Shown: piece by piece, positions 48,901 through 58,956 of the stretch
How the letters are laid out: the number at the start of each line of letters is the position of its first letter
How positions within the stretch are numbered: position 1 is the stretch's first letter
NCBI GenBank assembly: GCA_051294375.1
Contig: CM119267.1
Span: forward strand, 10,477,045 to 10,541,044
Direction: 5' to 3'
Source of the DNA: Paraspadella gotoi
Taxonomy: Eukaryota > Chaetognatha
Length of the DNA stretch: 64,000 nucleotides
The notes under the pieces: model-generated
Told to the model about the DNA's origin: nothing
Databases searched by the model: none
The model's input: the letters and a program-made list of their open reading frames with translations, nothing else
Translations under genes and position numbers: made by a program

Positions 48901-51383
48901 TTTCTTTGCACACCGACCCATGCATCGCGTTTTTCGCTCCCGCTCGTCACAGTATCTGGTTTCGGCATTTCAACGTTCGTTTTCCTTCAACAACTGAAAC
49001 AGCCCCCCGTTCAACAAGTCAATGCGGGAGGATTTTTTGGGCGGAGAAAGGTTCTCTATGCAAAAGCAAGATGAGCCCATAGCCCAAATTTTCTTGGCGG
49101 CTTCGACAGATTTTCTTTCGTCCTATCATATAGAGTATCGAATGTCGGCAGGGCACAATCCGAAATTGTTTTTACAAAAAGCCTCTGACCGTTGCACCTT
49201 ATCGATTTTGAGCATAACGAAATTGAAAACATTTGTTTTGGTGGCAAAGATCCCCGTGCGAACACGAGACACAGACAGCGCGAAGACTGATATTAGGGAG
49301 TCCTTAGTTGNNNNNNNNNNNNNNNNNNNNNNNNNAAACGTCAATTGACATTACGTATTATTTCGGCGTTATCAAACAAGACTTTTTTATAAAGTTTATT
49401 ATTTGTAAGTATGTATTTAGATTTGTACGAAATGGTAGATGTAGATAGAGCTCCGACTTTTAAAATGATTTACTTTTATTCGTTAACTATGAAGATGAAT
49501 ACTTCATAGGAATTATATTATCCACTAATATTTTGAAGTTTTACTTCGAAATAATGATCAGTAGTGGTAACTCACGTTTGAATTTATTACGCGGTGTTTA
49601 TACGACTATAGGAATTTATTTTCGCTTTCCTCACGGTACAGAGCGCACAGACGACTTGATTAAGCCCATTTGATTTGAGAGATATGAGTTCATTGGTATT
49701 TCTTAATTATTATTTTACAAATACTACTTTTTTTCTCATGATAGCATCTCATTAGGCAGCTAATAAAAAAAAGGCGATCAGAGAGCATATTTTTTTCGCT
49801 CCGTTAAAAATAACTGACCACTCGGCGACGCAGGACATCAAGTCCCACTCCCCGTTGACGTAATACTCGGAGAGATCGAGTCCGATCTCTATGACTGGAC
49901 TCTCTTCGGTCTGATCGATGTGACGGAGCAGCACCTGTCCGCCGTCGTAGGTCCAGGTGCCGAACTTGAGCGAACAGGACTAAATAAAGAATGTGGTTTT
50001 TTTTTTTTAGAACAAATTTTAAAACGAAAATGAATAGAATTATTAGTTAACGACATGGAGAAAAAGAGCAAAATTTAGCTATGACTTTGGTTCGTAATTA
50101 AAAATGCTGCTTCTTGACTAGAGATTAGTAATGATTCCGAAACCCAAGTTTCTTTAATATTCAAGAAAAAGTCAAAAGCTTTAAGCGTATTATTTCACGT
50201 AAGTTTAAAAGTTACTTTAGTTTTAGTTTATGTGCCATACTACTTGGTCAACCTGATCCCAACAACCTGAATGTCAAAAGGAAAGAACTCGACGTCGATC
50301 TCGCAGTAACTCTTGTAGATGGCGGGCGGCTCCCAGATGATTTTACCATCGTATCGAACCATCGCTTTCGTCATGATCACAATCTGGAAACGGAGAGGTG
50401 GACATTGGACAAGGGATGTCTCTTTGGGCAATTATTTATCGTAATATGTATTGAGAAAGCATCTAGTTCAACGCGGGGTCCTTCGCTCACGCCCACCTAA
50501 CTCGCCCTAGGTATGAAATCTCTACGGCGTTACCTGGTAGTTTCCTTCGGCGTTGTTGTACAAGACTATATCCGGACGCCAGATGGATTCCGCAGGGACG
50601 CTCACGGCTTCGATCCCTCCGTAATCTTTCGGGTTCCACTGAATCGAAACAAAGTTGTTTTTGCATCGTTAAATGTTTTATTTTCGATTTGTTTTTTTGT
50701 TTTTGGTATTATTTATTTACTTTGAGATTCTCGTCCGTCCACTCGTGTCGCATCCAGAAATTCGTGGCTAAGATTTGGTTTTTTTCGTCGACGTCAGCGA
50801 TTCGCCGTCAACCTGCAAAGATATTCATTTAAAACTATCTCGTTAGAAAATGAAAATGCTATTCAACTTTGGATAAGTAATAGATAATAAAACTTTGAAA
50901 ACAATTTTGAAAGCTTTACTCGTCAATATCACAAAAAATGGTTCGCTTGAGCTGAGAACGCAATCAATCTGGAGCCAGGAAATTATCTCCTAAATTATTA
51001 AACATCCTCACTCAGAGGCTCACCTCAGCCCAAGTCGCACGTCCAGCTTCTCGATGTAGTTTTTGACGGGACGAACGCGATGATCGTACTTGGAGTACGG
51101 GCCTGTGGAATTCGTTTTAGAGAATTAAGTGCTTAATTGATTGAGAACTTACAGACTGCAGACGTGGCTCTGAGGTGCCCATTACAATTTACGGCTGTAA
51201 AGTCTATAAATTTCAAAATTTGAACGATTAAAGTTTTGAAAATGATGCTTTGACTCTGATCAACTTCGTCCGATCAGAGAACTCACCCAATAGATCCCTG
51301 TACAGTCTCGCCGAGTTGGAGCAGGCCGCCCCGCCCATCGTCGCCACCAGCGCCGCCGCCAACAACTGTAACCGGAGATCCAT
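39937..51383 (-). CDS. Nicotinic acetylcholine receptor alpha-type subunit (9 exons)
   Basis: Exons in transcript order are 51383-51287, 51102-51024, 50812-50720, 50638-50534, 50383-50267, 49979-49819, 41690-41425, 41056-40714 and 40131-39937. They give about 484 aa of a pentameric acetylcholine-gated cation channel. Visible are: a signal peptide ([14 protein letters not shown]); [18 protein letters not shown]; a Cys-loop with exactly 13 residues between Cys151 and Cys165; the vicinal pair YPCC (about 224-225) that defines alpha subunits; M1 [19 protein letters not shown]2 [21 protein letters not shown]3 from KYLMF; a short, acidic and alanine-rich M3-M4 loop; and M4 [18 protein letters not shown]. 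Exon 3 needs two single-base deletions (near 50,801 and 50,761) and the exon 7/8 join needs one added base in an A run to stay in frame. These look like consensus errors, though a recent pseudogene cannot be excluded. Intron 6 is 8.1 kb. Confidence 0.93.
41804..41813. other. 10-N assembly gap in receptor intron 6
   Basis: Run of 10 N. Other 10-N runs are at 34,748, 35,081 and 63,078. Confidence 0.99.
42108..42996 (+). CDS. Type II membrane protein N-terminus with coiled-coil stalk, nested in receptor intron 6
   Basis: Exon 1 (42108-42219) starts [15 protein letters not shown] and ends in phase 1 at AGGCGAG|GTGAGT. Exon 2 begins at 42392 after TTTTTAG and continues in frame. There is no signal peptide; about 37 cytoplasmic residues, ending in a basic RLIRRR, precede a transmembrane helix ([21 protein letters not shown]) and then a long polar stalk rich in N, K, D and E with hydrophobic residues at heptad spacing and several N-glycosylation sequons. 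The exon either ends at the donor GTCAGT at 42,931 in phase 0 or runs to TGA at 42,994. With the lectin-like domain downstream on the same strand it looks like a membrane C-type lectin. It lies antisense to the host gene. Confidence 0.55.
43414..43707 (-). other. Unassigned 97-codon ORF in the nested locus
   Basis: Minus-strand ORF starting [19 protein letters not shown], of balanced composition and not low-complexity. It lies between the stalk and lectin segments of the nested plus-strand gene. I recognise no family. It may be chance, or a decayed exon. Confidence 0.2.
43840..44430 (+). pseudogene. C-type lectin-like domain with broken reading frame
   Basis: One frame gives [15 protein letters not shown] (43,855-43,899). 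A second frame gives [10 protein letters not shown], the usual first-strand motif of a C-type lectin domain, ending at a stop near 43,930. The first frame resumes with [32 protein letters not shown] and GEWHWSKSE (to about 44,145), then [10 protein letters not shown] (about 44,276). The segments are in lectin order but need at least two frame changes. The region before FICE lacks the paired cysteine and any EPN/QPD sugar-binding triplet. It is either a decayed C-type lectin or the C-terminus of the 42,108 gene damaged by sequence errors. The start of the domain exon was not located. Confidence 0.55.
44940..46570 (-). repeat. Dispersed repeat, copy 2 (inverted relative to 11.3-13.0 kb)
   Basis: Reverse-complement counterpart of 11,265-12,980, lying in receptor intron 6. 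Order of landmarks is conserved: GGTACAACGTTGCAATTAA; CCACTATTGTTCAGTTGTTACTTAA; AAACCATCTCCACC; the GGCGGAAAATTTTTCCGC palindrome (about 45,707); the purine-rich run (45,870-46,170); ATGATTT-type AT block; CTAAGTGATAAGAAGGAGATAAAC; and AGAAAGATGGTAATT. There are many substitutions and indels, so the insertion is not recent. ORFs in it are translations of the purine run. Confidence 0.7.
46600..48550. other. Decayed ORF fragments in receptor intron 6
   Basis: No intact gene. The minus-strand ORF 47,146-47,400 contains [20 protein letters not shown] and HKISREDGR, faintly like a YWTD beta-propeller repeat (AVDW....IYWTD....I....DG). Plus-strand ORFs at 47,465-47,768 have balanced composition but no recognised motif. 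I treat these as possible remnants of an old coding insertion. Confidence 0.25.
48545..49400. repeat. Terminal inverted repeat pair flanking a small ORF-bearing segment
   Basis: 48,540-48,610 (AAGTTCTTGTTTTGATAAAA, CGCCGAAATAAATACCGTAATGTCAATTG) is found inverted at 49,338-49,405. The inner ends read CAATTGACATTACG. The 730 bases between hold a 25-N gap and minus-strand ORFs (48,753-48,968; 49,056-49,265; 49,126-49,344), one containing [12 protein letters not shown]. This is either a TIR transposon remnant or an inverted gap-filling duplicate. The similarity stops after about 70 bases, which favours a transposon. Confidence 0.45.
49311..49335. other. 25-N assembly gap
   Basis: Exactly 25 N, at the inner edge of the right inverted repeat described at 48,545-49,400. 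Confidence 0.99.
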
Positions 51384-51888
51384 TCTCGTACGCGGAAAGA
51401 AAATTGGGTCGATTCGTTTGTTTTAGTTTTTAGTTTGTTTAGCTTTTTTTTATTTTTCTTCTCTGTATCGTCGACTAACGGATACGCGGCGACGCCAACG
51501 ACGACGACTGGACGACGACAACAACGACGACGAGCGTCAGTCCCACTGCCCTCTACCGTTTCATCCCGACATTTTAACGTTCGCTCTTCGGTCGGCCAGG
51601 TTGGGCCGCCCAAACTTTTTCCGTGACGAAAGGCCCAACTTCGTGTCGCAATTTTAAGCTTTCGAAGTTCAGTGAGTCGCTTCAGTTTCGATGATTGTTT
51701 ATCACGTCTGTTTGTTTCAGTTTGCTGGTTTTGTTTTGTTTGTTTTTTTTTTTTGCTGATTATATCGAGTAATTCTCGCCCGTGGAGTTCTCGCAGTGAA
51801 GAATTTTTAAGGATTCGTAATGCAGAGATTTCGTGAACATCTCATTGTCGAGCGGCAATCTTCGTGAGCGGTGAGAGTCATATTTTCG

Positions 51889-51892
<4 letters not shown>

Positions 51893-51978
<86 letters not shown>
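51893..51978. repeat. (GA)n microsatellite upstream of the receptor gene
   Basis: About 86 bases of uninterrupted GA, 510-595 bases upstream of the receptor start codon. Confidence 0.95.
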
Positions 51979-51981
<3 letters not shown>

Positions 51982-52121
51982 GTCCCCCGCAGAGAGCGAG
52001 CGCTTCGTCAGTCTCCGCAGCCGCCGCCCCGCCGAGCTTCCGTCCACGCGCTGGAGCCTTCAACAATCAACATCCCCTCAACATCCCCGTCGAAAGTTCG
52101 ACGATCACGTCGGGATCGATC

Positions 52122-52156
<35 letters not shown>

Positions 52157-52702
52157 TTTGTCCGCCAAAAGAATTCATTGTTTTTTCTGGTTTTGACGGT
52201 GGAAGAGATGAGAAAGAGAGAGAATCGAAGGTAAAGATGGGGAAAAATAGAAAAGAAAAAGATTGTTCGTAAATTGTACGTAAATAATAAATGGCTAATT
52301 AAATAATTGTCGTTGTTGTATAAATATTTCGTCTTTTATCTTACCTCTTAGGTGATGAACTGGATAAACCAAAAGACTACTAAAAATGGAAGAAGAAAGA
52401 ATCAAGTTAAGAGTGGAAATTATAACATCATTTAGGGATAGAAGAGAAGAATAGACGAGGAGAAAGGAAAAGAAAAGAATAGAAAGGATTTACGATTCGG
52501 AAAGGAAATACGTATCCCGCCTCCGTCGCGGTTACATTCTCTATTTTACGTAAATATTGATGGTAGTAAATTGACTATTGATAGTAGTAAATTGGCGAAT
52601 TAAACGATATCGCCGCTGGCCGTTCAACCTAAAGGTCAGAACCGTGAAAAAAAAACGTTTTTAATCCCTAAAAAACGAATCCGCTCAACTTTCTCACCGT
52701 CC

Positions 52703-52711
52703 GATGATGAT

Positions 52712-52788
<77 letters not shown>
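52703..52788. repeat. (GAT)n triplet repeat
   Basis: About 28 GAT/ATG triplets, reading as poly-aspartate in one frame. No evidence that it is translated. Confidence 0.95.
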
Positions 52789-52789
<1 letters not shown>

Positions 52790-53280
52790 CTCGATTACTC
52801 GCGCGAAAAACTCACCTCGTCGAAAAATCAATACAAATCTTATCGTAATTTTTTTTTCCTCCTTCGGCCATTTTTTTTTTCAAAAAAATCCTCGCCTCGA
52901 GTCTAACCTCTAAACATCTCCCGTCGTGAATGTGAACGTGAATGGATCACAAGAGGAGATCGCGCATTCTCCTCGACTTTTTTCACTTATGTTTCGTCTC
53001 ATGCGTTCATCTTCTCATCTTCTCATCTTCTCAACTGGGCTCCTCTGCTCGTAATTTATCTCCAGACTCGTTCACGATCTGTGAATGACATTTATTCTTC
53101 CAGTAACGAGATGCTTCTTTTACGTTGTTCATTAAAAAAAATATATTCGAAGAGCGTTACAGCAGATTGAAATGTATCTTTCAAAGCTATTTAAAAAGAA
53201 ATTTGGCTATGTGTATCCAGATTAAGTTGCGAGATAATCTAGAATAGTTGTATCATGAAGGAAAATAAGAAAAGAGATAC

Positions 53281-53306
53281 AGACGGACGGACGGACGGAC
53301 GGACGG
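53281..53306. repeat. (GACG)n tract, possible third relic of the small dispersed element
   Basis: ACGGACGGACGG run followed by GGACAGAAGG, then TATAAAACTATATAGTGA and CATAGATGTCGCCCTA. The GACG/GACAGA centre and nearby TATAGAGT-like words recall the element at 17,621 and 56,981, but the flanks do not align well. Confidence 0.35.
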
Positions 53307-54780
53307 CCAGGCGGGCGGACGAACGGACAGAAGGAATTATCGCGAGTTATAAAACTATATAGTGAAAATAATCTACTCTAATCTTTTGTTTTATACTCGT
53401 CATAGATGTCGCCCTAGAATTAACCCGGTAATTTAAAAACAAAGTAACACATCCTATTCCTATGCACGAGTACAATTTTGAAATGCTTGACATTTTTTTT
53501 TCTTTTAAAACAGGATTCAGGAAAGCTTATCAAACATTCTGAATACATAAAGTTTCTCCCAAATGAATCTTTATTTATCATTTTCATTTATAAAGGCATT
53601 TTTAATTTAGTTTACGTCTAACTTTCTCCAGACGATCAAACCCAAGTAGCTCCACCCAATTTCGATCTGCCTCATTCGATCGAGCCAACCATCCGTTAGC
53701 CGATCCGCGTAGAAAGATCGTCGATTGATCGCATCTCTCTCTGAGAACAAATTAAATCCCAATCGGCTGAGACGGTCATCGACCAGAACGCAATTAAGCC
53801 TAATCGCTTGCGACGCTCAAATTACGTAAACACAACAAAAAAATCGTCACTGTTCTAACTGAAATAATTTTTTTCTGCTCCATTAAACGAAAGGGGACAC
53901 ACTAGAGGCGTGGTGTCATCCCCTTCGTCGTCGTCGTTACCGAATCTTCCTCCTCCTCTTCCTCCTCCTCCTCCTCGTCCTCTTCCTCCTCTCGCAGTTG
54001 CATCTGCGCGCAGCACGCGACAGCCAGGAGGTCCATGCGATTTTGCCGATTTTGACTTAAGAGAATGTCAAGAGGAATCGTACGTTTCTCGTCGCGAATG
54101 TTACAGTCAAAGACGCAGGAAACGCCAACGCCGTAGCCATCGAAAAAATTTTTTTTTTAATAATCAGTCGGAAGTCAATAATTGATACTGACGTCAAATA
54201 ATTTCCATCGAAAAAAAAGATGATGCCATCTAATCCGTGAGAGACACGCCCCCCCGTCTCTACTCGGCGGTTTGACGTCAATCACGAAAGAGTTGGTCTC
54301 ACCGGATCAGGTTTTTTCTTTACTCGTTTGTGAATCAAATGACTCTGTTTGCGAAAGTGAGACCAAAAAAAGAGATTGTAAGCCCCTTTTTGGAGTGAAA
54401 TGTAGAAAAAGAGTCGTGAATTGTGAATTCGCGTTTCGTGCGAACTCGTGACGTTCGAACCCGAATGTTTGATCTTCAAAGTGAATTTAAATCAATTCCC
54501 CCTTTTTCTTTCCTTTTTTTTCTTTCCTTTATTTTTCTTTCCTTTTTTTTCTTTCCTTTTTCGGTTTGTTTTCCTTTTTTTTATTGAATGCGTGAAGGGA
54601 TGGTTCGTGTGAAGGCGATGAATTACAGGGTGATGAAACTAAAACGAAGATGATTTTTAAAACAAATCCGACGAATTTATCATGCGTGTTGTTTAGAGTA
54701 AGAAAGAAAAATGAAATTGATAAAAATGATAATAAATAAAGAAGAACCTTTAAAAAAAATCCCTAATCCGAAGATGGATC
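53307..54780. other. Gene-free stretch
   Basis: AT-rich, with a CCTCCTCCT patch at 53,948-53,990 that creates a proline-rich ORF and a CTTTCCTTTTTT run at 54,508-54,560. No supported gene. Confidence 0.45.
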
Positions 54781-54787
54781 GAAAATT

Positions 54788-55060
54788 AAACACACCGCTG
54801 TAGTCACCCTATTTAAGAATTCAAAAATTCGACCGGTGCTTCGTAAAATTTAACACACCGCTGTAGTCATTCTATTTAAGAATTCAAAAATTCGACCGGT
54901 GCTTCGTAAAATTTTACACACCGCTCTAGTCACCCTAATTCAAAAATTCGACCGGTGCTTCATAAAATTTAACACACCGCTGTAGTCACCCTAATTCAAA
55001 AATTCGACCGGTGCTTCATAAAATTGAACACACCGCTAGCGTCGCCACGTAAAAATAGTC
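54788..55060 (+). repeat. 63/56-bp minisatellite (about 4.5 units)
   Basis: CACACCGCT starts at 54,791, 54,854, 54,917, 54,973 and 55,029, giving spacings of 63, 63, 56 and 56. The unit reads CACACCGCTGTAGTCACCCT, then (TTTAAG)AATTC AAAAATTCGACCGGTGCTTC, then (G/A)TAAAATTTAA. The 56-bp units have lost the TTTAAGA stretch, or the 63-bp units gained it. Non-coding. Confidence 0.9.
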
Positions 55061-56980
55061 CGGATCTGACTCGAAGTCAAGCTGCGTCTTCGCGGGGGAT
55101 TTCGTTCATTGACACTTCGGTGGCCAAACTCGCCTTTTTAAAATTCCTTTTTTTAATTTTTTTGTTTTAATGCTGTGATTATAATAAAATTCGTCGATTT
55201 TTTTTCATCAGAAAAATTAAAAAACTTTTAATTCAAAGGCGTCCTTTTGTTTTTCTTCTCGACAATAAGAGCAGTAAAAGTAAAAAAAAAAAAAATTTCT
55301 CCAAATTCTAAATAATTGTGATCTTATCTAGATTCTGTCAAGTTTGTATCTCGAAATAGGAATTTCAGAATTGAGATACTTATCTCTCTTCCACTCTTCG
55401 CAACCCTACTCTCTCGTCTTTTTAAGAATCGAAAAATAAAAATATATCGATTATCATCGAACGCGAAAAAAAAAAGAAGATTTTCTTTCTTGCTCCGAAT
55501 ATCCGATTTCTGTTATTTCGACGTCGAGTGAACTCGAATCGACGGAGATTCGTCCGGATAACTATTCGGATAACTATCGAATCCGTCGTTCCGGGAACAT
55601 CGGTCGAGACCCTAAGCGGGAATAGCTCGGTATTTTACGATAACAACTAGTTGCATTTGGACGAATCTTCAAGACCTAACTTCTTGGTTTTAAATTGTAT
55701 CTTCAAAATTTACGGTAAACAGTAAACTATTTTTGAAGAAAACAAATACATTTATTTTGAGCGAAGCATCTCTCACCTCGCTCTTATTTGCTTCACCTCA
55801 TCCGTGAGCCTAAACTTACCTCGCCTCACCTCACCTCTCCTGGCGCTTTTAAACCGATTTGGGCGGAATTACCTTTGCGGGAAATTTTTAAAGAGGCTCA
55901 GAATCGTCGTCCTCGCTCTCCTTTTTCGGCGCTAAAATTCAAAAGGCAACGAAAATTGTTTATGTTCGGTTCATTTTAAAATATCGTGAGTTGAATGGAG
56001 GATTTCGTGATGTTTTGACCTCGGAGCTTCCGTCCGTTAATCATATATAATCTATTCACTTTTTTTCTTTCAATTTACGAGTTAAACGCGTAAAGCCGCT
56101 TTCGAACTTTTGAGTTGAAAGCTTACGTGACCTCGGATTCTTTCAGCAACTTCTTGATCTTTTTAGGATTCTCAAGTTTCAAATGTATTACATAAAACCT
56201 TTTTGTAGAAATTTGTTTTTTAAAGTTTTGTCAATTTCACTTTACAAACTTTTTCCTAATTAGCGCAAATTATACAACCTAAAAGCTATAGAAGACTGCA
56301 ACTTTGTACGATACTAGCCCATGGCAAGCTCCACTGAAGCTTAATTTCTTAGTTCAACAGCTCCAGCGACTAAACGGTGTGTAGTACAGTGTGTAGTACT
56401 ACACACCTCTCAATCCCAGAGGCTCAAGAGTTTTCCGCTTTCTTTATTTACGACCTCGACTCGAGGCGAGAGCGACCTCCAACAATCTTTTTGAATTCAC
56501 GATCTCCAGTGACTTCCGCTTTACAAAATCACAGCGATCACTCGTAAAGTCTAAATATCTCTGGATCAATAGCGGCGAAGGTTTCCAGAGTTATTCCCCT
56601 TCAAAGTTTGTGGGTTTCGTGGAGAAAAGAAACACCAGCAACCTTCGATGCCTCTGACACCCCCTTCCAGAGTGGGGGAGAACACCTCGAGGAAGGTTGG
56701 ACTGGGAACTCCCCTCCCTCGCATCCTGCAGCGGCGCCCTCGGATGTCCCTAGCGGCTAATCGTCGTCATTGTCGTCGTCGTCGTCCTAATCATTGTAAA
56801 TCCTTATCGATTCGCCGTCGTCGTCGTCGTCGTCGTTTTCGTCGCTATCGAACGTCGCCAACGTCAGTGGTTTTTAAGTTATGTTTTCTTATGTTAGTTA
56901 TATTTTTTTTTTTTTTTTTTTGGTTTTTTGGTTAATCCTTTCTTTACTTTTCTTTTTACTTATCTTTTCTTTAAAAATAA
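55061..56980. other. Gene-free stretch
   Basis: AT-rich sequence with (CGT)n runs at 56,760-56,845 and a palindrome GTGTGTAGTAC / GTACTACACAC at 56,379-56,407. Short ORFs have no recognisable product. Confidence 0.45.
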
Positions 56981-57170
56981 AGGCGGCGCCAGTAGTCGCT
57001 TAAATTTGATTTTTAACAAATGACCGTCCACAAACTATAGGCAAGTTATAAGCGTTTTTAACGTCAAGTGGGACAGACCGGACGGACAGACATAACGGAA
57101 CAGACCGACAGACCGACCGAAAAGTGACTTATAGAGTTCCTCCGCGAGTACTCGCGGCGCAACTAAAAAT
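56981..57170 (+). repeat. Small dispersed element, copy 2
   Basis: Same-orientation partner of 17,621-17,820: GGCGGCGCCAGTAGTCGC at the left, a GGACAGACCGGACGGACAGA centre, and CGCGAGTACTCGCGGCGCAA at the right. The left and right ends are imperfect inverted repeats of each other. Confidence 0.7.
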
Positions 57171-57547
57171 AGATTTAATGCAACAGCAAGCCCGACAATC
57201 GTGAATCTTCCACCATCAGGTCAAAAAGAAATCCCGACCACCTGATCACGAAGCTGACTACAATCCGAACATAATTCTGATCTTCTCTCGTCGTTCTTTT
57301 GGTCGTCCTCATCGTCGTTGTCTTCGGTCCGCCGCGATCTTCGATCTTGTTTTGTTTTAAAAGCCACAACAACAACAACAACTTCTTCGACCCAGAATAA
57401 AAAAAACCTCCGAAAAGGGTTACGAGAGGCGGAGGCATTCCGATTCTTTTTTCGATCTTCATTCCAGGACTCTGCCGCTGGGAATCCGCGAGGTTTCGTC
57501 AGCCGCGGATCCCGCAGCAGCCTCGGGGAGGGATCGCCTTCTCTCTC

Positions 57548-57676
57548 NNNNNNNNNNNNNNNNNNNNNNNNNNNNNNNNNNNNNNNNNNNNNNNNNNNNN
57601 NNNNNNNNNNNNNNNNNNNNNNNNNNNNNNNNNNNNNNNNNNNNNNNNNNNNNNNNNNNNNNNNNNNNNNNNNNNN
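57548..57676. other. 129-N assembly gap
   Basis: N run. The sequence on its left ends in a short CTCTCTC tract. Confidence 0.99.
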
Positions 57677-57749
57677 AACACAACGAAAAGGGATTTAATG
57701 AGCGACGAATCCCGATGTACATCGCTTTTGTTTACGTTTCGTCGTCGTC

Positions 57750-58923
57750 GTTTTTTGTCGTCTTAATTATCGTCGCCCTTTTGTCGTCGATCATCGTGTT
57801 GTTTTTCGTTGAACCCGACACCCATTACTCTCTTCTTCCCGCATGAGGATCGAGGTTCTTGTTTTTCTTTTCAAATTTTCGGGGTGGTTTTTGTTTCCGT
57901 TGTGTTTATTTTGGTTTTGTTCTATTTATAGATTTTTTCCCCCCTCTTTTTTTTTTATATTTCATTTCTTCCGTCTTCTCTCAACGCGAACCAACGGATT
58001 TTGCCAACGAATTTATATCGACCACCGGATTTCGTCCTCGGAATTTTTTTTTTTTTTTTTTCACGGCTGAGAATTTGCTATCTCGACGGGATGTGTCGGC
58101 CCGTCGGCCTGTCGGCCTGTCGGGTCGATGTCGCCAGAAATGTTGACACTTTGCGACACCAACGATGGGCGACCAACTACAAAGTTGTCAACTCGGAATT
58201 AATTATCATTTGTCAACATTTCCGTTTCGACTTGAAGGTTCTCTCATCAACGCTTTTTTTTTAAAACGGACGAAAATTTGTTTTCCTCGTCTAATTACGA
58301 TTCGTCAAACGAAGACAGATTTTTATTATAATTTATCAATGTTTTTTTTTTAATCTTGACAATTTATCGCCCGTCAGTAATTTTTAAAAAAAAATTAAAT
58401 TCACCAAATCACAACCCACGTTATGATATTCAACTCTTATAAACTTAAATTTGTCATCAAATATTCGTCAAACCATTTTGTCATCGGTATTTACTTTTTT
58501 GGGCTCAAAAAACCAATTGGGCTGATTCGATCGGCAATCTCGCGAAGGTGAGAAAGAGAAAGAGAGAGGACGACGAGAGAAGAGAGAGACGAAGAGATGA
58601 GAGATGACGACGACCGAGGACGAGAGAGACGACAGTCGTCGGAAGAGGTTCGAGAGAGAGAACGAGACGGGAGACAGAGAGAGAGAGAAAATCCAGGTTA
58701 TTTACAGTCAATTACCGTGAAAACGAAATCCCAAGAAATATTTCACCTTCTCTCTTTTTGCCTAATTTTTTTTTTCTGAGGCCAGTTGAACGATGATGGG
58801 GTTCTTTGGGGAGAGAGGGAATAAAAAAAATGAAAATCGCTAAAATTCGTAACAGAGAAACTCATTCTTCGATTCTTATATCAGTTGATTCGCCCTTTTT
58901 TCATTCTTTTGAGAAAAAGCAAA

Positions 58924-58956
<33 letters not shown>

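Larger units (their letters stand above)
51384..53280. other. Upstream flank of the receptor gene; microsatellite-rich
   Basis: Sequence 5' of the receptor start codon. It contains a (GA)n tract (51,893-51,978), a (GTC)n run (52,123-52,157) and a (GAT)n run (52,703-52,788). No clear TATA box. ORFs here are translated repeats (RERERE, poly-V, poly-D). No second gene was found. Confidence 0.5.

Noticed and set aside
52704-52913. Poly-aspartate ORF
   Set aside because: Pure GAT repeat translation; no coding sequence continues on either side.
53910-54185. Proline-rich 91-codon ORF
   Set aside because: It is created by a CCTCCT simple repeat; the rest has no recognisable domain or splice support.
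54788-55060. CRISPR array
   Set aside because: The repeats are direct units with no unique spacers, in a eukaryotic genome; it is a minisatellite.
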